NCBI GenBank assembly: GCA_013397795.1 | Contig: VZTJ01002670.1 | Span: forward strand, 85,212 to 149,211 | DNA: 64,000 nucleotides | Direction: 5' to 3' | Origin: Orthonyx spaldingii | Lineage: Eukaryota > Chordata > Aves > Passeriformes > Orthonychidae | Shown here: in pieces, positions 49,160 through 58,702 of the stretch | How the letters are laid out: each line of letters starts with the position of its first letter | Position numbering within the stretch: position 1 is the stretch's first letter | Notes under the pieces: model-generated | What the model saw: only the letters and a program-made list of their open reading frames with translations | What the model was told of the DNA's origin: nothing | Database searches by the model: none | Made by a program: the position numbers and the translations under genes

Positions 49160-49540
49160 TTTAAGGTAAATACAAAAAACCCTCTTAAGACCCCATTTAA
49201 AATGCAGCTGCAAATGGCTCCAAGTCCTCTGTGTGTTTTATGTTTCATTATCATGTTTTGTGCTTTCCCTGTGGTCCTTTGTGGTTTCCTTTAGATTGTA
49301 AACCTTCCGGGTAAGGGATTTGTTATCTCTTTGGCAAGATCCTGCCGTACCAAGCTGTGTACATTTACAACACCATATAAAAGATTAGTGCTTTATTGGC
49401 CACTGAAGCATTGCTAGTTAATAATCTTTAATGTGGCAGTTATTTATCCAGTCGTAAACAGAACATTGCTGCGAAGCCAAGTCAAATAAATACTATGGAA
49501 ATCCTTCATCTTTAAAATGAACCAATTTCTGTCCTGGACA
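49160..49540. promoter_or_regulatory. Candidate ancient retroelement tail, possibly exapted
   Basis: 49291-49382 reads TTAGATTGTAAACCTTCCGG ... TGTGTACATTTACAACACC and then ATATAAAAG, resembling the 3' tails of ancient amniote LINE/SINE families (TAGATTGTAAGCTC ... CGCTATATAAA). It sits in an AT-richer island with RUNX-type TGTGGTTT (about 49281), TAGTTAATAATCTTTAATG and a posterior-HOX/CDX-type TCGTAAA (49452-49458). Old copies of such elements are often retained as enhancers. Family assignment is from memory of the tail pattern only. Confidence 0.3.
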
Positions 49541-50114
49541 TCATAGGCTTTGCAAAAAAAAACCCAATCACATTGTTACTGAGCACAGAAGTAGTCAGAT
49601 TTGAAAGCCTTCCTAAAGCAAGAATTGTTTCTAGTATTTGTGCTGAGCTTTTCCCAGCCCCCAGGGTGGAAGCACAGCCCAAGTTCTCCTCACCCAGCAC
49701 TGCTGTCTGTGGGATGATGACCACAGAGCCAAGCAAGGGTGAAGGCTTAATATCCACAGTCTGTGCTGTGTACCTTCTGTGTTATCTCTGTGGACGCAGA
49801 GCTGCACAGCTGACGTCAGGAACGGCCCTGACGGAGCAGGTCCTGTGGAGATGTGATGATCCTGCTCTGGCTCTGAAGAATGGAACAAAAGAGAACAAAG
49901 CTATATGCCACATATATGACTGTATTACTCTGCTCTGTGCTTAGATCGTGCTATATGTGAAGAAAGGGCAGGGGGATAAGATTGGGCTGTATAGAAGGAG
50001 GGTAAAAATTTCACCTCCTAGTTAGGAGGAAAACCCAAAAGGACCCCAGAGACAGCTGATGGGCTACTCTTCTCTCCCTCCTCCCAAGCATTCATTGTAA
50101 GCTTCTACATAAAA
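49541..50114. other. Unique non-coding sequence
   Basis: Nothing recognised. Confidence 0.4.
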
Positions 50115-50153
50115 TGATGATGATGATGATGATGATTATTATTATTATTATTA
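50115..50153 (+). repeat. (GAT)n(TAT)n compound microsatellite
   Basis: About seven ATG/GAT triplets followed by six ATT triplets. Confidence 0.95.
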
Positions 50154-50238
50154 CCTGAGCTAACACTATACTATTGTTATTGTTAGAACTCTATCTCAGC
50201 TAGTGCATCCAACTAGGGCAATTCCAAATCTGTATTTC

Positions 50239-50484
50239 ACAGAATCCCAGAGTCTCAGAATGGTTTGGGTTGGAAGGGACTTTAGAGCTCATCCAGTTCC
50301 ACCCCCCTGCCATGGGCAGGGACACCTTCCACTATCCCAGGTTGCTCCAAGCCCCGTCCAATTTGGCCTTGAACACTTCCAGGAATGGGGCAGCCACAGC
50401 TTCTCTGGGAAACCTGTGCCAGGGCCTCACTATCATCTGAGTAAAGAATTTCTTCTGAAAATGTAATCAAAATATACTCTCAGT
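50239..50484 (-). mobile_element. CR1 LINE 3' fragment (reverse orientation)
   Basis: ACAGAATCCCAGAGTCTCAG, TGGGTTGGAAGGGACTTTAG, GCTCCAAGCCCCGTCCAATT and GGGCAGCCACAGCTTCTCTG are the inverted CR1 tail and 3' UTR. Confidence 0.95.
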
Positions 50485-50769
50485 TATACTCTTCCTTTCC
50501 ATTCCCCCTTGTATTTCTGCTGCTTCAATAAACCACACTATTCACAAATCTGTGAAGTTCTTGTTGGACATTACCAGACCCAGAGAGTTGAACATGCCCT
50601 CTTTGAGAACCTGTGCTCATGGAAGATCCTATTGAACACAATCACTTATAGTGCCAAACTGGTTATAACCAGAGATTAAGCCCAGCTACCCTCACCCTCT
50701 CTGATCTGTAATGACCTGCTGGATCACAAGCGGTTTCTTTTCCACCAAATTTCTATACTCTTATCACAA
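50485..50769. other. Unique non-coding sequence
   Basis: Nothing recognised between the CR1 copy and the C-rich repeat. Confidence 0.4.
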
Positions 50770-50977
50770 CACTGCCCCTCACTGCCACTCACCACCCTTC
50801 ACGGTCCCTATCACCCCTCTCAGCCTTCATCACCCCTCACACTCCCTCAGCTTTGACCTCCACGCCCCTCACAGTCCTTCACTGTCACCCCTCACAGCCC
50901 CCGACCCTTCAAAGCTCCCATCAGCCCTCACAGCCACCCTCACTGCCCCTCTATCAGCTCTCACAGCCCCTCACAAC
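50770..50977 (+). repeat. C-rich degenerate repeat (CCCTCACAG/CCCTCACTG units) abutting the gap
   Basis: Short imperfect units such as CCCTCACAGCC, CCCTCACTGCC and CCCCTCACAC repeat through about 200 bp and run straight into the N run. G is almost absent. Arrays of this kind often break avian assemblies next to GC-rich promoters. Confidence 0.75.
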
Positions 50978-51391
50978 NNNNNNNNNNNNNNNNNNNNNNN
51001 NNNNNNNNNNNNNNNNNNNNNNNNNNNNNNNNNNNNNNNNNNNNNNNNNNNNNNNNNNNNNNNNNNNNNNNNNNNNNNNNNNNNNNNNNNNNNNNNNNNN
51101 NNNNNNNNNNNNNNNNNNNNNNNNNNNNNNNNNNNNNNNNNNNNNNNNNNNNNNNNNNNNNNNNNNNNNNNNNNNNNNNNNNNNNNNNNNNNNNNNNNNN
51201 NNNNNNNNNNNNNNNNNNNNNNNNNNNNNNNNNNNNNNNNNNNNNNNNNNNNNNNNNNNNNNNNNNNNNNNNNNNNNNNNNNNNNNNNNNNNNNNNNNNN
51301 NNNNNNNNNNNNNNNNNNNNNNNNNNNNNNNNNNNNNNNNNNNNNNNNNNNNNNNNNNNNNNNNNNNNNNNNNNNNNNNNNNNNNNNNNNN
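50978..51391. other. Assembly gap (414 N)
   Basis: A run of N between a C-rich repeat and a CpG island. It probably hides the core of the promoter and perhaps a first exon. The true length is unknown. Confidence 0.98.
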
Positions 51392-51690
51392 GGCGTGGGC
51401 TCGCCCCCAGCGGCTGTGTCTGTCCGTGGGCTCCAGAAGCCAGGGCGGAACCTCCGGGGGTGGCGGTGACCGGAGAGTGGGCGCTGGTCCCTGCGGCGAG
51501 CCGGCCGCGGGGGCTCTGGGCTGCGGCCGGGGGCCGGCTCGGTGTGTGCTGAGGCTGCGAGGTGTGTGCAAGGCTTGTGCGTGCCTCGGGGGCAGGTCAG
51601 TGCCACACAGGATCCTCTGGCCGCTGGTGATGCTCGCCCCAGCGCGCACAGTTTACACCTATTCTGCCAGCCCGCCCCCGCAGAGGGGCA
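51392..51690. promoter_or_regulatory. CpG island (promoter), cut by the gap
   Basis: About 21 CpGs in the first 205 bp, G+C well over 65%, with GGCCGCGGGGG, CCGGGGGCCGGC and CAGCGCGCACAG blocks and no TATA box. It has no ATG before 51628. A donor-like GGGGGCAG|GTCAGTGC follows 51595, so 51392-51595 could be the end of a non-coding first exon of a rightward gene. The base-composition switch across this point supports a promoter, possibly bidirectional. Confidence 0.7.
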
Positions 51691-53854
51691 CTGGATCCTC
51701 ACAGGGAGAGCTCTCTAAACCCAGCACTTGTGTTCTGCAGCCTCTCTGTCTTCAGTGTTTTTGAAATTCCTATAGTGAAAGCAGAATTTTGTTGTGAGGT
51801 TGTTTTCACATTAGTTTTTCCAGCCCATCCTTCAGGGAAAATTGCCGCTGGAATATTGGGGCTGACAAATCGTTAGCCACCAAACACCAAATTTAGAGTG
51901 CTGGCTAGAACCTGCCAAAATGCTTCTCTGCCTCTCTGGGCCTGTGAACAAGTGAACAATAGCAGGGTGGATGCAGCATGCTCAGCTGCTTCCAGTCCTA
52001 GGGCAGCAGGAGGGATGACACCTCACAGGTGCTGTGTACTTGTGATGAGAGAAAAGTGGGACCTTCTCCTTGTAACTGTATTGTCTCAATCCTTGTATTT
52101 TTATGTCCAATTCCTACAAGAAGCTGGAGCACGTGAAAGCTTTTGTGGCTTGCAGGAAATTCCAGGAGGATTTTCAGAGCATCCAGGAGTACCCAGAGCA
52201 CAGAAATAACATGGATCATATCTAGGGCAGAATAGGGAATTCCCCGTTGTTGGAATTTCCTTCTTTCTGTAATCACTAGCTGTTAGACTGTTGCAAAAGA
52301 CTTATCCAAGATAGTTACTCCGGAACAGCAATGATAACTCAAATCCAAGGATTCCAGCAACATTTTATGGTAACTCTTTGTTGCTTCCAAGCAATACATG
52401 ATACATATATCCACTGTAATTTTCAAAACAGCTGTGGATAGTATTGCACAATAATTAGCTGTTAGGAATCCTTGTACTGAATGTCTTTTCTCTCATTAAT
52501 ATTTGAAAGTTTGCAGGTATTCCTGCGGCCAGAAACTTTAACTCAAAGGAAAACAGCTTTCTCCCTGGTTTTTTTGGGGGGTGTTTGGTTGGTTTTTGGG
52601 GATTTTTTAGTGGTTTGTTGATTGGTTGGTTGATTTGGTTTTTGGAGGTTTGTTTGTGGGTTTTGGGGGGTTTTACTGTTAGTGATTAAGTGCTGCCAAG
52701 TAAATGTTTCTAGCAGGCTGTTTGTGGATCCTTCATATTTAAGTACCTCTGCTCTTCCCAGCTCACTCCTTTTATTATGACCTTTGTTTTCTCCCCTTGA
52801 CTGTATTTGCTTAGTTGTTCTGTTAATCTGAAATCTTTAAGGGCCTTCATCCTCTGATCCCCCTGTTATTTGGACTGTAAAGAAAAATGGGAAAAAAGCT
52901 ATCCCTGTACTAAAATAACTGTCTGTATATTTAAGGCGAGCAAAGCAAACCAGTCCACACTGCATGTGTGTCTCTCCAACACCAAGGTTATTGCAATCTG
53001 ATAATGCTGCCCTGGCATTTTTTTAGGTCATAAGTGCCTTTGCTTTAGTGCTGAAGGCACAATGAGTCAGTGACAAGCACATTATTGGTAACTTATCATA
53101 AGTAGGGTCCTTACTGTTCTTCTGGCTCTGGAGAATCCCCCTGCCCTCCCTGTTAGGTTGGAGAGGCAGTTGGAACTGCTGCTGTTGGGCTACATGCTCG
53201 GGCACAGATAAAGGTATGTTACCACTCAAAATAGATAAACTGTGTTAATGGTCTAAAAGAAAAATAGCTCTTTATATACCGTCTGTACAGCCTTGAATCG
53301 GGACTAGAACTAAAGAACTACAATTTCTCTCAAATTTGTTTGGGGATGCCTTTATTTTCAGGTTTATTTGCAATAGTCTGACACAATCTCATGGGGTGTG
53401 TTGGTGGGTGCAGTGGGTTTTGTCACAGAAATGGTATTCTTGAGCCATTTCCTGCTTTGGTACTTGACCAGACAGTCACCTGATACAAAAATAGACCTCA
53501 TTGCACTGTAATTAATGATTGACTGGCTTGGAGTCCACATGGTTGGTGAGAATATGTGCTGGTGAGGTCCATTTCTGGACTCAAATATTTTAAAATCTCT
53601 AACGTTAATATATGGAAGTGCTCATATCTGTGGTGTTCACACTCTTAGACTTTAACATAACTCGTTTGTTCTCCTCCACTTAAACTTGGGCAGTTAGAGA
53701 ACAATTGCCTAAACTTTCAGATGAGTTGCAAAAGACCATGAGCTGTTGATTCCTACTGTCTTGGAAAAGAGACTTAGGAGAAATGTGGTCGACTGCCAGT
53801 GTCAGTGTTAAGGAGAGTGCTGAATGGTGCTTGGAGTGTAGGCAGCTACATCAG
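51691..53854. other. Unique sequence, probably intron of a rightward gene
   Basis: No recognised coding sequence. G>C and T-rich on +, as expected for the sense strand of an intron. The segment 52112-52215 can be read as a short frame (KLEHVKAFVACRKFQEDFQS onward) but lacks a donor and a family match. Confidence 0.4.
52567..52677 (+). repeat. G/T-rich low-complexity tract
   Basis: Runs of GGTTTTTGGGG, GGTTGGTTG and TTTTGGGGGG over 110 bp. Several G runs could support G-quadruplex folding on the presumed sense strand. Confidence 0.85.
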
Positions 53855-54130
53855 CACAGAACCATAGAGTGGTTTCGGTTGGGAGGGCCCTTAAGGCTCC
53901 TCTCATTCCACCCTCTGCCATGGGCAGGGACACCTTCGACTATCCCAGCTTGCTCCAAACCCTGTTCAGCCTGGCCTTGGACACTTCCAGGGATCCAGGA
54001 GCAGCCCCACCTTCTGTGGACATCCTGTGCCAGGGCCTTACCATCCTCACAGGAAAGATTTTCTTCTCAATATCTAACCTAAACTTACACTCTGTCAGTT
54101 TAAAACCCTTTCTCCCTCTCCTGATTATGT
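53855..54130 (-). mobile_element. CR1 LINE 3' fragment (reverse orientation)
   Basis: AGAACCATAGAGTGGTTTCG, TTGGGAGGGCCCTTAAGG, CATGGGCAGGGACACCTTCG, TTGGACACTTCCAGGGATCC and TCAATATCTAACCTAAAC. Confidence 0.95.
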
Positions 54131-54909
54131 TGTCAAATAAGTGTAACTTTGGTGTAGCTGCCAAAATCCAACACTTCATTATTTTGTTATGTTTTTATGG
54201 GGAAACAACTTAAAGGAGAAATAACTTGTACACGAAGTTGTTTTAGTGACTGTGTTTCAGGAAACTTGTACTGCGTTATTGCCAAATCCGCTAGGCTGAC
54301 TATCAACCATTTGAAAAGAAAAGTAATGTTCAGATTAGTTTGAATTTTTTTACCTAATAGGACACTGGCCAGATACCAACTCTCAGCAAATCAGCTGTTC
54401 TAACCCCACTGTCCACTGCATATGTTCAGAGTATGGTTGGGTTTGTTTCAGAACTGAGGATCTAAACACTGCAGAGCTGGAATTCTGAAATCGTGTATCT
54501 GTGCAGCAAATACCTGTTAGTCCCAGGAAGAGAGACACTTTCCAGAAATTGCCTATTTAATGCAGACTTGGTATGTGCTGTACAGAATAGGGAGAGCCAA
54601 AAGTGTTTGTGACACAACTGCCACAAGTAGTAATCCTGCTTGTGATTTTAGAGACTGAAATGAGTTGTTTATGCTACAAGCACTTTAATGATGTGGTTAA
54701 TTAGCTGTTCTTCTCTTTGATGAGGATATTTGTCACTTTGTTTTCTATAGCACAATTTCAGGTATGAAGGTTGGAAGCTGTGCATGCAGATGCCTTTTTT
54801 TTGTAAGGGTGTGGAGGTCAGTGGTGCACCTGATGCACATCAGTGTTGCCCAGTGCATTGTTTAAAAAACAGTCTAATTTTTACAGATTATTTTTTCCCT
54901 CACAAACAG
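54131..54909. other. Unique sequence, probably intronic
   Basis: Nothing recognised. The last 30 bases are a pyrimidine-rich acceptor tract. Confidence 0.4.
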
Positions 54910-54963
54910 GCCCAACAGAAGGGAGTAAGTTATAAGAAGATCTATACAATGACAAGTTCTAAG
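54910..54963 (+). other. Candidate 54-nt exon, possibly carrying the start codon (hypothetical)
   Basis: A T/C-rich tract ending TTCCCTCACAAACAG precedes 54910, and AAG|GTAAGG follows 54963; both are strong splice signals. The exon is a multiple of three and open in frame 0, reading AQQKGVSYKKIYTMTSSK. The ATG at 54949 would give a start MTSSK if the upstream exon is the non-coding CpG-island exon. It lies 3.3 kb downstream of the CpG island on the strand predicted by the composition skew. The peptide is not recognised. ALDH1A2 proteins also begin MTSSK, but their first exon continues differently, so it is not that gene. A non-coding exon is also possible. Confidence 0.35.
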
Positions 54964-57900
54964 GTAAGGATTAAAACAAGCACTTCAGTCAGGGTGGTGG
55001 AGGAGTTTTGGGGTTCTTTTTGTTTAATATTTTTGTTTTGTAATATCTTCATTCTGTACAGAAAATGTTTGTTTTCTATTCTGGGCCCATGTGGAGACAG
55101 GATTCCTGCTCCTGCTTTACATTTCAATATGCCTGTGTCCTCCAGGTGGGAGACTTGGAATCCACTGGCCGGTGCAGTGCCACTGGAGAGAGGAGTAGGT
55201 GTGTCAGGTGTGTTAAATCCCTTCAGGTTTGCTCAGAACAAGCACATGGGTACAGAGCACCCTCATCAGCAAAGCTTCCTGTAAATCCTGTGCCCTGGAC
55301 CCTGAACTCTCTAACAGGGCCAGTCTCCCAAAATTCTCTCCCTAGTAAGATTAGCAATATACACTAATAGTAAGATTATAAAGTTGACAGGTGATCTGTT
55401 GTTATAAATGCCCTTTGATTTTTGAAATCACAATCAAAATAATACAGGACTAGTTTGGGATTCTACACTGATCCGTTTTTCATTATGAGGTGCTGTTTCT
55501 GTACCTTTGCTGCTGCACAGGAGTGTCTGTTGCCACTCTTTTACTTTTAATAGCGCATAAGTTTAGAAAGATGACAGAAATAAGTACCAAAATATAGCAA
55601 TGTGCTGTTCTGGTTCCCTGAAATGGAGCTGTAGGATGAGCTTAGGTTCTCCTTTACTTGTAAAGTGTAGTTGGTGTCTGAATATCTCCCGTGTAGGGTA
55701 ATCTACACTTTGTTTCAGGAGAGGGTAATCCATTATAGGGTGTACCAGATTATTCAAGTTTTTCTCCTGAGCAATGTCAGAAGAAAGGAACAAAATTGGT
55801 AGGATTTTGTGGAGCTGGAAGAAAGTAAAATCCTGAGTAAAATGACAGCTTGAACTTTAATTTTTATATGCCCATCTTACTGTAAATTGACTTTTGCATT
55901 CCAAGAGAAAACTGCTATGCCTTTACACTTAGTGTAGACAATAATGAAATAGTCTGAGATCATAAGATTTTCCTACCCTGATTTTAGCTGCTGGCTGAAA
56001 TTATGGGAGCACAGATCTACCCTGGAATAAACAAGTTGTAAGAATAACTGCTGGCATGAATAAAGTGTACATCTCCATTTGCTTACTACAGAGGCAAGGA
56101 GTGTGTGCAGTGATTTCCATTGGTTCAGCAAAGATTAAGGACTTGTGTGCTCCATTGCACCAGGGTTACTGCTTCATCCACCCATTTCCCAATTTAGGTA
56201 CCCCTTAAGCTCTCCAGCACTGCCCATTAAGGCTTTGTATGTTCATGTATTGCACTAAGGGAGTCTTAAATAACTGTAAAGATGTCTTATCAGTTAATTT
56301 TACAGAAGAATTAAACTGGCATAAGTATCCACACTGATACTTGAATTATTTTGACTAAATTGTCTTTTTGTTTTGTTTTAAAGGTGATATGGGGAATTGG
56401 GACATTAGCTGGTTTCCTTAACAGACTTTAAATGGCACCATTCATATTTTGAACCTTTCACAAGAGAAAATGTCCAGCAGTCATGTGTGTGGGTGTATTT
56501 TTGATAAATATGAATATTGTGAGGAAAATTAATTTGAGCATTAGTTTTTAAAAATAGGATATATATTTTTATATCGTATATATACACAATATGTACACAA
56601 AACAAATGTATGTTTTGTGTGTGTATATATATATTTGAGTGGAAAATATATTTGTATTGGCAGATTACTGCTGAGACTGTGGTGAACTAGCTCTGCTTGT
56701 ACATCACTTGAGCAGCAAAGGCTTCCCTGGAGCCTGCAGACCAAGCTTCTGGTTCTACCTGGTCTGACATAGCAGATACATTGTTAAATCCTACATGGAA
56801 AAAGGCTACTATTTTATGGAACAGACTGATGCAAAATTGCAGTGTGATATCGGTCATGCCATGGACAGTGCTGAGGCTGTCCACTGGAGAGTGTGTGGGA
56901 CTGTGTAACACAAGGTGTGTCCCTCTCCACAGAGCAGCTCCCACCCTCTGTCCCAGTGCAAGACTGGCCACGGCAGCCTGAGCCCAGGGGTGCCTCTTAG
57001 CTGAGGGGCTTGTTAAGTTATAGTCAGGCTGTGATGACTTTGGGACCTGCACTTGCTGCACTTTGAAGTGAAGTGTACAAGCAGCTTGGCCCAGAGTAGA
57101 AACCAAATTATCCATAGAGAAAACTCCCAGACGTTCTGGTGTGACACTTGGTCACAAAAACTGTGGAAAAGGAATAACCATGTACTGTGGGAACTGCTCA
57201 GGCAGTGGGAGGAGCAGGTGTAGGATGTGATGCTCTTCAGTCGATGAATGGCTTTGTCATGCTAATGAATCCATGGAACATTGCCATAGACTGGGAAAGG
57301 CTTCTTGGCAAACGTCTCTCCTAGGGATACCCTTTCCTAGTATCTCAGATTGTGTCTTCTGCTTGTAAAAATCTACCTGTGTTTCCATTCGTGCTGTCAG
57401 CTGCTGTTCTAGACCTGAAGAAACTCTAAATGCATAAGAAATAAAACATGGCTGCATGCACCTGTAAAGTGCATGTTCCTGCACCTTCTGGCTTGGATAA
57501 GAGAAAAAATGCTAAATGAATGTTTGACATAAACCAATGCAGACACTGTGTCTAAAGAGGAGAATGTATCATGACAGATATTTAAATATGTTTTTCTGCC
57601 AGTAAATGAAGTGGGAAAGGTTCTCAAGATGATAGATGTCAAACTGAGAGCAGCCAGTGCAACAGAGAGGGAAAAGGGATTGGATTTGATACCATGTCAA
57701 GTTTCACTGACAGTCAACACTGTCTTTGGTTCTACATAGTTGACTGTACTTTCAAACAGAGAAAAATATAAACTGGGGTGTTATGGGAAAGTTAAAATAA
57801 TAAGACTGAAGATTGTATGTTCATAGTTGGAGTTTGCTGTTGAAGGGAGACATGTTTGGAGTTAGTTCCAATTTTGAAACAAAGGGAAAAAGAATAATTA

Positions 57901-58466
57901 GCACAACATGAAGGATTTTTTCAGTCTTACAGTTTGGAAAGACTAGAAGGAAAGCTCAGACAATGTAGTTGGAAAATTGTATTGATTTTGCACTACTTTG
58001 ACAGATATGGTTTTTTAATGGATCTTTTTTAATGCATCCTGTAAAATAGTTTTGCTGGTTAAGTGCAGTTTTCTTTTGGTCTGGAGGGAGAAAAAGGTAG
58101 GAATTATCCTCTCTTTAATTTTACTATTTGTTCCTTGTGTGTTTTTATGATGGTGGCAAGAGAGAAAGCTACTGACCTATAGCTTTGATAACATTTACCT
58201 CCCGTATCCTCTTACAATGCTCTACTCCTTAGCCTTTTTGAACCTTTGTGGAGCCATTAACCATTTCTTTCCTCTTACATTTTTTCAACAAAATTATGTT
58301 GTGTTTTTCCCCAGACTTTTCTCTTGTTTGTTTCTGTGTGTTTACTTTGTGCCTTTTTGGTATCTTACTGCTCAGTGCAGCTCACAGTGTCCACAGGAAT
58401 TGGACATCAGAAGTGCTTGTGTCTTCCCAACCCAGGGATGCGTTATATTGAAGTGCTTGCAGCTAT
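54964..58466. other. Unique sequence, probably intronic, with weak exon-like segments
   Basis: No recognised coding sequence. Exon-like segments on +: 55062-55145 (84 nt, acceptor CATTCTGTACAG, donor CTCCAG|GTGGGA) and 56384-56431 (see finding). An AATAAA at 57440-57445 could serve a rightward transcript, but nothing else marks a gene end there. Confidence 0.35.
56556..56636 (+). repeat. AT-rich and (TG)n(TA)n low-complexity tract
   Basis: TATATATTTTTATATCG, then GTATATATACACAATATG and GTGTGTGTATATATATATTT. Confidence 0.85.
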
Positions 58467-58702
58467 GAGGTATATTTAGATTAGATATTAGGAAGAAATT
58501 CTTTACTCAGAGGGTGGGGAGGCCCTGGCACAGGGTGCCCAGAGCAGCTGTGGCTGCCCCATCCCTGGAAGTGTTCAAGGCCAGGCTGGACGGGGCTTGG
58601 AGCGTCCTGGGATAGTGGAGGGTGTCCTGCCCATGGCAGGGGTCCTGGCATGAGATGGTCTTTAAGGTCTCTTCTAACCCAAACCATTCTGAGATTCTGT
58701 GG
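58467..58702 (+). mobile_element. CR1 LINE 3' fragment
   Basis: TTAGATTAGATATTAGGAAG, GGCCCTGGCACAGGGTGCCC, GGCCAGGCTGGACGGGGCTT and the tail ACCATTCTGAGATTCTGTGG. Confidence 0.97.

Noticed and set aside
50711..51764. Very long frames across 50.7-51.8 kb
   Set aside because: They are open only because they run through 414 N bases.
54949..54963. MTSSK start suggesting ALDH1A2
   Set aside because: ALDH1A2 begins with these residues, but its first exon continues with a different coding sequence. Here a splice donor or unrelated frame follows, and no aldehyde dehydrogenase exon is seen in the window.
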